Shown here one piece after another: positions 25,368 through 32,657 of a stretch of DNA of 64,000 nt. The notes under the pieces were generated by a model, which worked only from the letters and a program-made list of their open reading frames with translations, did not search any database and was not told where the DNA came from. Position numbers and translations under genes: made by a program. The DNA comes from a virus: IMG/VR virus record IMGVR_UViG_3300044710_000053, positions 1 through 64,000 of that record. One strand, written 5' to 3'. Position 1 is the stretch's first letter, and each line of letters opens with the position of its first letter.

Positions 25368-25374
25368 GGTTCAT

Positions 25375-25575
25375 TCACCCTTCGTTTCTGGCTGCGGCAT
25401 CCGACACGACGGCGCGACTCGATAGGTCAACCAGCTTCGCCAGTTCAGCCCGCGCGGCGCACAAATCCGCGACGGCTCTCTTGAATTCGGCTGGCATGGC
25501 TGGGCTGCTGTTCTCAGCCAGATTCACGAGGTAAGCCAATTCCGTATCGCTGATCTTCTGCGCTGTCTGGCTCAT
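25375..25575 (-). CDS. hypothetical protein, 66 aa
   Basis: Helical, soluble: MSQTAQKISDTELAYLVNL, then FKRAVADLCAARAELAKLVDLS. One Cys. Starts 6 nt after the previous gene in the operon. No family recognised. Confidence 0.6.
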   Translation of the reverse strand: MSQTAQKISDTELAYLVNLAENSSPAMPAEFKRAVADLCAARAELAKLVDLSSRAVVSDAAARNEG

Positions 25576-25581
25576 GGGTCA

Positions 25582-25893
25582 CTAGTCCTTTCGCTCTTTC
25601 AGGCCGCACGCGCGAAGGAGTTTGGCGCGGAATTCCGCGTACTTTGGATCAAGGCAGCCATCGGCACATACCAGCACTCGGTCTCGCAAGTGTTTGCCTA
25701 GACGCAATCGCGCGGCAGCAATAGAGAATTCAGACGTTCGCCAGTGACGCGCATTCGGCCGGACGTTCGCGACGGCTGTGATCGGGCACTCCTCCCCCTG
25801 GCCGGGCGGATAGCGACGCACATAGCCTCGCCCTCGCTGCAATTCCCAGCCCTTGATCTTCCGCAGCGCCGCAAAGAATTGTTTCTCTTTCAT
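25582..25893 (-). CDS. hypothetical protein, 103 aa
   Basis: MKEKQFFAALRKIKGW, then a beta-rich ECPITAVANVRPNARHW segment and a basic C-terminus ending CGLKERKD. Two Cys in the last third could pair. Directly downstream of the cytosine methyltransferase (5 nt), so it may modulate DNA modification, but there is no motif to support that. Confidence 0.6.
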   Translation of the reverse strand: MKEKQFFAALRKIKGWELQRGRGYVRRYPPGQGEECPITAVANVRPNARHWRTSEFSIAAARLRLGKHLRDRVLVCADGCLDPKYAEFRAKLLRACGLKERKD

Positions 25894-25898
25894 CGGCT

Positions 25899-26552
25899 CT
25901 ACCCTTTTGTGGGCTGCGTGGATTCGAGAACGGCCATCAATTGACGGCCGATGAATTGCGTATACGCCGGCGGAATCGCTTGGGCAAGCTGGGCCCGGCT
26001 AGTCATCCAGTCGATTCCCATAGCGGCTTCTGCCTCTTGGCGGTTGAAATTATGGCCAGCCACACACACGAATGGATGCCGGCGGGAGTACCCGCGGTGC
26101 GATCCGGTTGATTCCTCATGCCGACGGTGTTCTGGCGTCATAACCAAAACGCTGCACTCGAATAGGCGGTGCCGATAGACTTTCAGGCCGAACATCGTCC
26201 CGCAAAGCATCGTTGGCGTCTTGAGCGGCGCGCCGATTACATTCTCGATTGCATAGGGCTTGTTCAATTCGACTAGCCGGGCCCGAACTGTTTTCACGAG
26301 GTCAGGATGGTTTGCGCCACGATGCGCGTGAACTTTACTGGCGACTGAATATCTCTGACACGGGGGCGATGCGTGGATCGCGTCAAACTCATGGCCATGC
26401 TCGGCAAGGAACTCCAACGCATCCGCCTGGTGGAACTCGAACGGATACCGCGGCTGCGGTCGGTTATCGACGCCGACAACCTCAAAGCCTGCGCGATGGT
26501 AGCCGACAGCGGACCCGCCAGCGCCGGAAAATAGGTCGAGCAGTCGTTTCAT
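25899..26552 (-). CDS. DNA cytosine-5 methyltransferase, 217 aa
   Basis: Adds a methyl group to C5 of cytosine using SAM. Motif I is LLDLFSGAGGSAVG (4-17), motif IV PPC (63-65) with catalytic C65, motif VI ENV (103-105), motif VIII YRHRLFE (about 126-132) and motif X near the end (QLAQAIPPAYTQFIG). At 217 residues it is shorter than host enzymes because the target-recognition region between VIII and X is small, as in many phage orphan methyltransferases. No restriction enzyme lies beside it, so it is probably an anti-restriction or regulatory methylase. Confidence 0.9.
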   Translation of the reverse strand: MKRLLDLFSGAGGSAVGYHRAGFEVVGVDNRPQPRYPFEFHQADALEFLAEHGHEFDAIHASPPCQRYSVASKVHAHRGANHPDLVKTVRARLVELNKPYAIENVIGAPLKTPTMLCGTMFGLKVYRHRLFECSVLVMTPEHRRHEESTGSHRGYSRRHPFVCVAGHNFNRQEAEAAMGIDWMTSRAQLAQAIPPAYTQFIGRQLMAVLESTQPTKG

Positions 26553-26571
26553 GTAGATTCGAGTCCTAAAT

Positions 26572-27075
26572 TCAGTTGCCCAGCGGCCGGGGCGAGGGAG
26601 CGGGCATTTCCTTCCACTCGCTCAGCGTCCAGCCAAACTCAGGATCGCACGGTAGCGGCTCATCGGGAAAATGCCCTAACAGCACGATCAATCGCACCCA
26701 ATCAAGTGTAGTCGCATCGAATTTCCACCGCGCCCAAAGCAGCAACCGCTCCGCGCCTGATACTTCCGAGTGGCAATCGTCGCCGCTGACAGTCTCACGG
26801 CAGAGAGGCAGTAGGGCGCATTCCTCGTCCGACTTTCTACCGCCGCACGTCAGGTGGTGAAGGTCGATTACCAGCGAGCCCTGCGCCTTGCGTCCGCAGA
26901 CGGCGCACCGCTGCCAGAGACAATTGGCTTTCAAGTCGCGCAGCAACGCCGGGTCTTTTACGCGAACTACTTGGATCGGCAAGCGCGGATGCTCGCGGCG
27001 CACAACCGTGAGGGCTCGCTTGAATGAGCGGCCGTGCTTGTCACGGAGGTCGGCAGTAGTGGGCAGGCGGCTCAT
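26572..27075 (-). CDS. HNH endonuclease-like protein, 167 aa
   Basis: CAVCGRK (56-62) opens a zinc site, IDLHHLTCGGRKSDEECALLPLC (about 71-95) holds the HNH-type His, and the second His lies in CHSEVSG. A basic N-terminal part precedes it. The C-terminal 60 residues are unlike known HNH proteins (LDWVRLIVLLGHFPDE). Could be a free-standing homing enzyme or a packaging-related HNH. No intron or target site could be seen. Confidence 0.8.
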   Translation of the reverse strand: MSRLPTTADLRDKHGRSFKRALTVVRREHPRLPIQVVRVKDPALLRDLKANCLWQRCAVCGRKAQGSLVIDLHHLTCGGRKSDEECALLPLCRETVSGDDCHSEVSGAERLLLWARWKFDATTLDWVRLIVLLGHFPDEPLPCDPEFGWTLSEWKEMPAPSPRPLGN

Positions 27076-27245
27076 CGGGTGGGCTCCAAGCGACGGATAA
27101 TCTCATTGATCTTCTTCGTTTTCGAGCAAACGATTTCGATCCCAGCGTCGGCGCGGCACCGTTGAACGGATTCGACATGGCGGCGCAGAAACGACACCAG
27201 AAATTTCCTCTGCGCCTTTGTCAGAGGCAATCTATATTTCCCCAT
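27072..27245 (-). CDS. small basic protein, 57 aa
   Basis: MGKYRLPLTKAQRKFLVSFLRRHVESVQRCRADAG...IRRLEPTR is Arg/Lys-rich and helical. Stop overlaps the HNH start region (ATGA). Length and charge suggest a DNA-binding peptide or a partner for a neighbour; nothing more can be said. Confidence 0.6.
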   Translation of the reverse strand: MGKYRLPLTKAQRKFLVSFLRRHVESVQRCRADAGIEIVCSKTKKINEIIRRLEPTR

Positions 27246-27390
27246 CTTCGCCCACTTCCGCTTCGTCTAGTTCATCCTCGCGCTCCTCGGACCACCGCAA
27301 CCGTTCACGTCGAATGGCCTCTCGGTCACGGAAGCTGTTGAGGATCGCCTCAGAGCGTTCATCATCGACCGCCTTGACGTTCGACTGCAT
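27232..27390 (-). CDS. small acidic helical protein, 52 aa
   Basis: MQSNVKAVDDERSEAILN, then charged helix with Arg and Glu clusters ending EDELDEAEVGEDGEI. Overlaps the next gene by 14 nt. Probably a coiled helix; not recognised. Confidence 0.55.
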   Translation of the reverse strand: MQSNVKAVDDERSEAILNSFRDREAIRRERLRWSEEREDELDEAEVGEDGEI

Positions 27391-27589
27391 GGTCGCCCTC
27401 CTTCATTAAGAACGCTTGGGAAATGAATCCGTGGACCGCTGCGAAGTGAATCAGCGCCGCGACGACTTCCGGTTCAACGAAAATCTCGTTGCTCGGATCG
27501 GTTGGCAATCCGTTCTCGGTAGTCAAACGGATCGCATAGCCGATGTTTTCGACATACACGCTATCGCCTAGATATTCTTTATTGCTCAC
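27362..27589 (-). CDS. hypothetical protein, 75 aa
   Basis: MSNKEYLGDSVYVENIGYAIRLTT is a pattern found in small phage proteins (YLGDSVYVE...). EVVAALIHFAAVHGF follows. Overlaps the next gene by 29 nt. Soluble alpha/beta; function unknown. Confidence 0.65.
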   Translation of the reverse strand: MSNKEYLGDSVYVENIGYAIRLTTENGLPTDPSNEIFVEPEVVAALIHFAAVHGFISQAFLMKEGDHAVERQGGR

Positions 27590-27792
27590 GTTGTCGGTTC
27601 CTCTTCTGGCGGATTCAACGCGCCGACCAACGCAGTCAGCGCCTCGCGGGATTTCTTGGCAGCGTCAAAGATCGCCTCTTCGCCGTGTTGCTCTAGCAAC
27701 TCGCACAGGTCGAGCGCGTCGAGCAGCATCTTCGTTTCGCGCTTGTCGAGCTTGATCGTCGGTTGCTCGCCCGCTTTGGCTGAAATCCTCAC
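27586..27792 (-). CDS. hypothetical helical protein, 68 aa
   Basis: MRISAKAGEQPTIKLDKRETKMLLDALDLCELLEQ is a helical sequence with regular hydrophobic spacing. It is the first gene downstream of the small RNA gene at 27811-27912. Its stop overlaps the next ATG. No family recognised. Confidence 0.6.
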   Translation of the reverse strand: MRISAKAGEQPTIKLDKRETKMLLDALDLCELLEQHGEEAIFDAAKKSREALTALVGALNPPEEEPTT

Positions 27793-27810
27793 GGAAGATT
27801 CCTTTCGATT

Positions 27811-27912
27811 AAAAAGCTCGCGCCGCCTGCGACTCTTTGAGGGCCGGACAGCGCCAGAAGAATCGCGCGGCGGCGCGAGTGGATCGTCCTGGGAATCGGC
27901 TGTCCGGCCAAC
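27811..27912 (-). ncRNA. putative pseudoknot sRNA, copy 1 (family of four)
   Basis: Transcribed leftward from the promoter at 27919-27947. Two interleaved stems: 11 bp between 27899-27909 and 27842-27852, and 11 bp between 27869-27879 and 27817-27827, both perfect. The order is 5' arm 1, 5' arm 2, 3' arm 1, 3' arm 2, an H-type pseudoknot with loops of 19, 16 and 14 nt. The second stem is followed by C and U5 (27815-27811), so it is also the terminator. The 5' start is estimated at about 27912. Confidence 0.65.
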
Positions 27913-27918
27913 GCGAGG

Positions 27919-27947
27919 ATCTTATCCTCCGGCCTAATCCGTGTCAA
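27919..27947 (-). promoter_or_regulatory. sigma70-type promoter of sRNA copy 1
   Basis: Minus strand -35 TTGACA (27947-27942, perfect), 17-bp spacer, -10 TAAGAT (27924-27919). Nine nt separate the -10 from the first stem. Same geometry at the three other copies. Confidence 0.75.
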
Positions 27948-28060
27948 CAAGTTTTTTCTGCACTCTCTGGGCGCGGGGTGTCGGCTCCAAGAGCGCGAAG
28001 CGGTCAATTGCCGCGCTGGTACGTTGGTTCCGGCAGTCCCATCGCATCATCCTCGGTCGT

Positions 28061-28282
28061 CTACTTGGGGCGGTACGTTCCGTTCTTGATAGCCGACATC
28101 AAGAGGAACAGTCCTTCATCATCGTCCGGCACGTTCTTGAATCCGCGCTTGCGGAGTTCAGATCGAATCGTCGCGTAGGCCGCTTTATGATGCACCGCGA
28201 TTTCATCCGGTGTCATTTCAATGCCCTTGTCCGCAAGATGCTTGAGCGCGGCTTGCGTGTGTTTCTTTCCCAGAGGCTTCAT
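28061..28282 (-). CDS. hypothetical protein, 73 aa
   Basis: Start at 28282 (MKPLGKKHTQAALKHLADKG) follows the upstream stop by 2 nt; the frame to 28333 lacks an RBS. IEMTPDEIAVHHKAAYATIRSELRKRGF looks like a helical, HTH-like domain. The region 27948-28060 downstream holds nothing else I could identify apart from a possible 12-codon frame. Possibly DNA-binding. Confidence 0.6.
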   Translation of the reverse strand: MKPLGKKHTQAALKHLADKGIEMTPDEIAVHHKAAYATIRSELRKRGFKNVPDDDEGLFLLMSAIKNGTYRPK

Positions 28283-28284
28283 AG

Positions 28285-28551
28285 TCAAATACCCGCGCCA
28301 GCGATAAATTCCCTGAGCATCCACAAATAGCACTCATCGAACGTGGCGACTTCTCCGCGCTCGTGTCGTTCGTAGCATCGCTCGCAAACCGCAATGCCGC
28401 CGCCACCAGATTCCCAAAGTGAATCGGGAAACTCGTTGCTCACAACGTCTCCATTGAAAACGGGAACGCTCCAACGATGCTCTGTCCAGCAATCGCACAA
28501 ATGGCAGCGCACCTCGTGAGACTGCATCCTGATTTCCAGAATTTCGGCCAT
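28285..28551 (-). CDS. zinc-binding protein, 88 aa
   Basis: ATG at 28551 with AAAGGATG upstream. Cys pairs CHLC (about 16-19) and CERC (about 58-61) frame a beta-rich middle, forming a likely zinc ribbon. A Cys near the C-terminus may be a fifth ligand. Function unknown. Confidence 0.65.
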   Translation of the reverse strand: MAEILEIRMQSHEVRCHLCDCWTEHRWSVPVFNGDVVSNEFPDSLWESGGGGIAVCERCYERHERGEVATFDECYLWMLREFIAGAGI

Positions 28552-28679
28552 CGCATCATCCTTTCTGGCCAGTCGCGCCGGCGCTGGTATCACTTGGCTC
28601 TCGGTCGTCTACTCTTCTGCATGGCCTCAAACGAGCGCTGCCACGTCAGGTTCTTCCGGCGGCCCAATCGTCAAGTCGT

Positions 28680-29273
28680 TCAGGTTTTTCTTTTGCCGAA
28701 CTCAAATCGCGCCGATCGTGCCGTCGCAAGGTGTTCCTCGCGGAGCGGTCCTTCAATCGCGTCCAAGCACTTCATGGCCTCAAACGTCCCCAACATGCCC
28801 GGCGTCATAAATTCTCGGTTGCCGTACCAATTCGAGCAGAGACACAAATCGCCGTTCAAGTCGAACGCCCAAAAACTTTCTTCCCATTCCGATTCACCGC
28901 CGCTGCTGTCGGTGAGGTCATCGCAAAAGACCGTCAGCCGACTGGCGATATACTTGTCGTCGAGCAATTCTGGAATCTCCGGCAATCCGTGCATGATCGC
29001 TACAGGCTTTCCGGTCGCTTCCTTCAATTCTCGGCAGAGTTGCAATTCGCGCGGCAGCGGCCGAGTTCCCTTGATTTCCAACCAGCAATCAAGCCGCGAC
29101 AACCAAAAGTCAGGCAGATATTTCCCGGAAGGAAGTTCGTAGCCTTCGACTTCGTACTCCCACGGCTCACGGAACGAGTCGAAGAAAATCGCCACGCGGG
29201 CCTCAAGCCGTGAGCGAAATTTGTATCCGCGGTAGGTCGTGTCGATCGCTCGCGGTTCACGGTCTACTGCCAT
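28680..29273 (-). CDS. PD-(D/E)XK-like nuclease-family protein, 197 aa
   Basis: YRGYKFRSRLEARVAIFFDSF, then YEVEGYELPSGKYLPDFWL and WLEIKG fit the PD-(D/E)XK endonuclease fold: the Glu in RSRLEAR, the Asp in LPDFW and the E-I-K triad form the metal site. Proteins of this type in phages resolve or degrade DNA. The C-terminal half (WAFDLNGDLCLCSNWYGN) is a separate domain without a known match. No partner helicase is adjacent. Confidence 0.75.
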   Translation of the reverse strand: MAVDREPRAIDTTYRGYKFRSRLEARVAIFFDSFREPWEYEVEGYELPSGKYLPDFWLSRLDCWLEIKGTRPLPRELQLCRELKEATGKPVAIMHGLPEIPELLDDKYIASRLTVFCDDLTDSSGGESEWEESFWAFDLNGDLCLCSNWYGNREFMTPGMLGTFEAMKCLDAIEGPLREEHLATARSARFEFGKRKT

Positions 29274-29283
29274 CGTTGAGTCC

Positions 29284-29523
29284 TCAAAAGGGAACGCCAG
29301 AATCGCCCGAGAGGTCCACAGTCTCTAAGATTTCCAGTAGTCGCTGCCGGCACATCCCCGGTCCAATCGGTCGCGCAGCAAGTTGCTTCGCGTAAATCTC
29401 TCGCTCGAAAGGATGTAATTCGGAAGCCAGCAAGCTGAGTACCATTGGCCCAAGCGAATCGAGTTCCGGCCCAAGTTCTCGTTCGCGTTCGATCGCCTTC
29501 ACTCTGTCGAGTTGCCAGCCCAT
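29284..29523 (-). CDS. hypothetical helical protein, 79 aa
   Basis: The ATG at 29523 overlaps the helicase loader stop (TAATG). Helical with charged and hydrophobic periodicity (DRVKAIERERELGPELDSL, LEILETVDLS). Directly follows the replication genes. Could be a small replication accessory protein; no motif. Confidence 0.6.
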   Translation of the reverse strand: MGWQLDRVKAIERERELGPELDSLGPMVLSLLASELHPFEREIYAKQLAARPIGPGMCRQRLLEILETVDLSGDSGVPF

Positions 29524-30326
29524 TAGCAGTTCACTCGTTTTACAGGTCGCCGATGACTCGGCCAGTTGCAAACGATTTTCAACGCGCCGTCGCACATGCG
29601 GTCCCACGTAGCCGAGCCCATCCGTTCTTTGGCTTCTTGGTCGCTGGCCACATTCACAGTCACAATCGTCGGAAGGCAGCCGGCTGACCTATCATCCAAG
29701 AGCCGGTAGAGCATCGTGGCCTGAAATGGAGTCAGCGGCCCAAACGGCGGGAGCGGGTCCGACACGACCAGAACAGTCGGCCGTGCCTTCGCTCCGATTT
29801 GCGTCTCTTCACTCAGGCCGCGTTCCTTCCCGATTTCGTCGCGCACCGAGCCAAACCAATCCTGGCAGTTCATCCATTCGACTCGCGTTCCGTGCTGCCG
29901 CAAGAGCGCCCGCAGAATCGAAAAAGCCAGATGATCCTTGCCTGTCCCGCATGGGCCGCAGAATAGAACCCCGCTAGACTCTGGCGTGAATGAGTCGATG
30001 TATTCCCGAACCGCGGCGACGGCATTCTGTTGTCCCGGCAACGGAGCGTCGAAGGTTTCCAGGGAGTAATCCTCGAATCGTTTTCCAGCGGATGTAATCA
30101 GCTTGCCCCAAATGACTGACTTGGCAGCGGCAATCTTGGATCGCTCGGCTTCCGCGTGCCTTTGGGCGCGGGCGGCGTCTGCCGCCTGCTCCTCCGGAGT
30201 AGGCGATTCCAGCCGCCTGCTCATTTCCGCCAGCCGCTCTCGGAACGGGTCATTCGGAGAAGTCGAGCTTTGCGGTGGGGTCGTAGGATTGGCCTGGTCC
30301 CTGTCGGTGTCCTGCTGGTTTTCCAT
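29523..30326 (-). CDS. DnaC-like helicase loader / AAA+ ATPase, 267 aa
   Basis: Loads the replicative helicase at the origin. Walker A GPCGTGK (124-130) and Walker B VLVVSDP (about 190) are clear; an acidic/Pro-rich N-terminal part of about 65 residues precedes the ATPase core, and a C-terminal basic tail ends PSHRRPVKRV. Overlaps the initiator gene by 77 nt in another frame, as helicase-loader and initiator genes often do. Located with RecT and nuclease genes as the replication module. Confidence 0.85.
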   Translation of the reverse strand: MENQQDTDRDQANPTTPPQSSTSPNDPFRERLAEMSRRLESPTPEEQAADAARAQRHAEAERSKIAAAKSVIWGKLITSAGKRFEDYSLETFDAPLPGQQNAVAAVREYIDSFTPESSGVLFCGPCGTGKDHLAFSILRALLRQHGTRVEWMNCQDWFGSVRDEIGKERGLSEETQIGAKARPTVLVVSDPLPPFGPLTPFQATMLYRLLDDRSAGCLPTIVTVNVASDQEAKERMGSATWDRMCDGALKIVCNWPSHRRPVKRVNC

Positions 30327-31038
30327 TTGAACCTCCTTTATCGTTTTGGGCTCGATCCATCCACCGGAACAAAAAACTCATCATGCCGCGGGCCGTCTTG
30401 CGTTTGCCAGGGTTCGCCTCTGTCCAGGCCAACGCCTTGCGGCATTGCGCGAGAACGTCGAGCGCCGGGAAGCCTCCGGCGAGCTTGTCGATGTGCTCTT
30501 GGCGAAGCTCCCATGTCGGAGCTGGTCCGGCTGTCGCAAAGGTCAGGATCGGCGGCTTCGAGTCCGCGGCAAGCGGCTCGGAGCTACCTTCCAATCCCTT
30601 CCCTACGCTACGCTTCTCTACGCTTGGAAACCCTACGCTAGTAGTCGCGTCTGGGGTCGTATTCTTGAAACTCTTATCCATAGTCTTAGTCTTAGTCTTA
30701 GTCTTTGACGTAAACACTTCAACCTTATCGCGTAACAGCTTTGCCTTGCACCACGATGGCATGTGCTCCGACCAGTCGTGAATAATCAACCTCGCAGCTT
30801 TGTGTTCGTCCAAAAAGCCCGCCAAGACTAGGTGTGACACAAAAAACTTGGGATCGAGCGCCCAGCAGCACGCCTTTGCGATGGTTCCGTCGCTGTGCCG
30901 CCCTATGTCCCCTCGTGGCGAATAGCGCGATGTGAACCGCCAAAGAAGCTCAAGGGTTCCCAACGTGGCCGGAAGGTCCAGATTCAGCCGGCTCATCAAG
31001 TCGAGCGTCTTAGGGTGCTCTGGGCAGTCGATTTTCAC
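30250..31038 (-). CDS. phage replication initiator (O/DnaD-like), 262 aa
   Basis: Starts at GTG at 31038. The N-terminal region (SRLNLDLPATLGTLELLWRF, IGRHSDGTIAKACCW) looks like a winged-helix replication-initiation fold. A Lys/Thr-rich hinge (TSKTKTKTKTMDKS) separates it from a C-terminal domain ending in a Gly/Pro/Gln-rich tail. The overlap with the helicase loader is typical of initiator-loader pairs. No repeats that would define an origin were found in the coding sequence. Confidence 0.7.
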   Translation of the reverse strand: MKIDCPEHPKTLDLMSRLNLDLPATLGTLELLWRFTSRYSPRGDIGRHSDGTIAKACCWALDPKFFVSHLVLAGFLDEHKAARLIIHDWSEHMPSWCKAKLLRDKVEVFTSKTKTKTKTMDKSFKNTTPDATTSVGFPSVEKRSVGKGLEGSSEPLAADSKPPILTFATAGPAPTWELRQEHIDKLAGGFPALDVLAQCRKALAWTEANPGKRKTARGMMSFLFRWMDRAQNDKGGSNGKPAGHRQGPGQSYDPTAKLDFSE

Positions 31039-31106
31039 GCCCGCGGACTCCGAGCCGGCCCGTCCCTGCGGCTCCGTACTGCCGCACGTCCTTGGGCCAA
31101 CCGTCT

Positions 31107-31203
31107 AAAAAGCACCGCACACCCGGCTTAGCGAATGATCGGTCAGAACCAGAGCGCTAAACCGGGGGCGGCGTGGATTGCATGGGAAGTTCTGACCGAA
31201 CGT
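31107..31203 (-). ncRNA. putative pseudoknot sRNA, copy 2
   Basis: Stem 1 is 10 bp perfect: 31189-31198 with 31140-31149. Stem 2 is 31155-31166 with 31122-31133 (11 bp and one mismatch). Their order is interleaved as in copy 1, with loops of 22, 5 and 6 nt. A shared box CGCCGC (31173-31168) can extend the second stem with GCGGTG (31118-31113). U5 at 31111-31107 ends the RNA. The base pairs differ from copies 1, 3 and 4 but stay complementary. Confidence 0.65.
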
Positions 31204-31208
31204 GGCTG

Positions 31209-31237
31209 AATCTACAAAAGCCCACGGCGCGAGTCAA
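31209..31237 (-). promoter_or_regulatory. sigma70-type promoter of sRNA copy 2
   Basis: -35 TTGACT (31237-31232), 17-bp spacer, -10 TAGATT (31214-31209); 10 nt to the first stem. Confidence 0.65.
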
Positions 31238-31297
31238 GAGAAGTTCGGCCATCGTCGGATTCCTTCTCCGGCCTCGTCGCCGGGCATCCGTGGATCG

Positions 31298-31392
31298 AAA
31301 AAGCACCGCACACCGCCGGCTACAAATATCCGTGAGGGGGAGAGTGCAGTCGGCGGGGCGGCGTGGATTGCTGGTAATTCCCTCACGGAACG
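31298..31392 (-). ncRNA. putative pseudoknot sRNA, copy 3
   Basis: Stem 1 is 9 bp perfect: 31380-31388 with 31330-31338. Stem 2 is 7 bp with one G-U: 31348-31354 with 31315-31321. Same interleaved order, loops of 25, 9 and 8 nt. It has the CGCCGC / GCGGTG pair (31363-31358, 31309-31304) and ends at U5 (31302-31298). Loop 1 shares ATCCACGCCGCC with copy 2. It lies in tandem directly upstream of copy 2. Confidence 0.65.
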
Positions 31393-31397
31393 CGGTT

Positions 31398-31426
31398 ACT
31401 CTAGCGACTGGCTCAAGAGATTGCAA
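31398..31426 (-). promoter_or_regulatory. sigma70-type promoter of sRNA copy 3
   Basis: -35 TTGCAA (31426-31421), 17-bp spacer, -10 TAGAGT (31403-31398); 9 nt to the first stem. Confidence 0.6.
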
Positions 31427-31429
31427 GAG

Positions 31430-31711
31430 AAAAAATGGCCGTCTCTCCGACCTGTCGCGTCGTTCCGGCTAAGCTGACGTTGCCGCATAGTTCCCCGGAC
31501 GGAATCTCGCGCTAGTGCCTGCGGTCGCGCGAGCGCTGACAAGAGCTTCGGATTTCTCCTACACGGTCTCGCAGGGCCAGTTATTTTGTTGCCGGTCTTT
31601 CCCGGCTGCCAGCGGATAGGATTCGCCTTGCGGCTACTTAGAGGCCAAGCCTCCTAATCCTCGATGTTTCGCACCGCCTCGAACACTACTCAAGTAGAGG
31701 TTCATGGGCTA
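31430..31711. other. noncoding stretch between sRNA copy 3 and the split gene
   Basis: No frame with an RBS or a plausible protein was found. It holds small hairpins, for example CTCGCGC (31506-31512) with GCGCGAG (31527-31533), and an AGGC/GCCT plus TTAG/CTAA stem with one bulged base (31638-31657). None is followed by a U-run. Confidence 0.4.
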
Positions 31712-31851
31712 TCAGCGGCTCCCGTAGTAGCATTGGCCGTCATCTTCCTCTTGCGGCTCATCGACTCCCTCTCCCCAATCATCGGCCCAGTGCGTTTGGC
31801 ACTGGGCGCACCCGCAGTCGTCTTGGCCGTCAACATGGTCACATTCCGGGC

Positions 31852-31859
31852 ATTGCTTG
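31852..31859. repeat. left 8-bp target-site duplication
   Basis: ATTGCTTG at 31852-31859 is identical to 34101-34108 on the other side of the element, the length typical of IS1595-family insertions. Confidence 0.9.
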
Positions 31860-31931
31860 GGTAATTATATACTTGCCTCATCACGCCACTAAACTATTTT
31901 GGAATTCTTGCCTGATTTGCGGGCTAGGTAC

Positions 31932-31959
31932 TTGACTCATCCGGCGAAGGGTGTAAAAT
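31932..31959 (+). promoter_or_regulatory. promoter driving the IS genes
   Basis: TTGACT (31932-31937), 16-bp spacer, TAAAAT (31954-31959), about 45 nt before the first IS gene. Confidence 0.6.
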
Positions 31960-32003
31960 AGTGGTAGACGCGGGGCAATCACGAACGCGAAAGGACGTGG
32001 GCC

Positions 32004-32351
32004 ATGATGCAGGAAACTCAATCTGTCACGATGCTTGGTAAGTTCAGTCATCTGCCGCCATTTAGCAAAGACGGCAAGTTGCAGTTGTGCAGCGATTGCG
32101 GACACTATGTTCGGCGCACGATCAATGTCTGTCCGTTTTGTCATCCGCGAACCTGCCCCGCAATCTTCGAGTTGTGCGATGGCGAAGCCATTGGAATCGT
32201 GCGCGTCTATTGCTCTCAAGAGTGTCGAGAGAAGGACGACAAGGTGTACCGCGAGGATGTTTCTTCGCCAACCGACGTGCAACTTTGTCACGGCGAAAGC
32301 CCTATTCCAGCCCAAGCCCATTGCTGGAATTGCGACAAACCACTCGACTAA
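32004..32351 (+). CDS. IS passenger: Cys-rich zinc protein, 115 aa
   Basis: Many Cys in pairs (CSDC, CPFC, CSQEC, CWNC) and a TCPAIFELC segment suggest two or more zinc sites. AAAGGAC lies 10 nt before the ATG. First gene of the IS. Such passengers accompany IS1595 transposases; their role is unknown. Confidence 0.7.
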   Translation: MMQETQSVTMLGKFSHLPPFSKDGKLQLCSDCGHYVRRTINVCPFCHPRTCPAIFELCDGEAIGIVRVYCSQECREKDDKVYREDVSSPTDVQLCHGESPIPAQAHCWNCDKPLD

Positions 32352-32357
32352 GAAGCA

Positions 32358-32654
32358 ATGACCATGAACGCCATCACGAAACAGCGCCGAGCAGTAATTG
32401 CGAAGATTCTTGCCGAGAATCCGCTGTTTCCACCCGTTGCACTTCGGAGGCCCAAGCATCTCATCGGGGTAGACGGTAAGAACCACGGATTTTTCGTTGT
32501 GAACAACCCGAAGATGATTCTTGATCGAAAAGCCTACCGGCAAATTGTGGCGGAGGCGGTCGAATTGAAACTCGACCGCAGACTGTTCATCTTCGGGCGC
32601 ATCGCTACATACATCGGACCAGGCATTGAATTTATGCAGTTGGGAGCCGGATAG
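32358..32654 (+). CDS. IS passenger: hypothetical protein, 98 aa
   Basis: Basic and mixed alpha/beta, MTMNAITKQRRAVIAKI..., with a second Met two codons in as an alternative start. It ends MQLGAG, 3 nt before the transposase. Only found here as part of the element; no motif. Confidence 0.6.
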   Translation: MTMNAITKQRRAVIAKILAENPLFPPVALRRPKHLIGVDGKNHGFFVVNNPKMILDRKAYRQIVAEAVELKLDRRLFIFGRIATYIGPGIEFMQLGAG

Positions 32655-32657
32655 AAC

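Noticed and set aside
31480-31700. A tRNA-like or terminator element downstream of the split gene
   Set aside because: Short hairpins exist but there is neither a T-arm nor a U-run.
31702-31884. A 60-codon minus-strand gene at the left IS end
   Set aside because: It starts within the IS end; the adjacent frame is the C-terminal part of the split zinc-ribbon gene.
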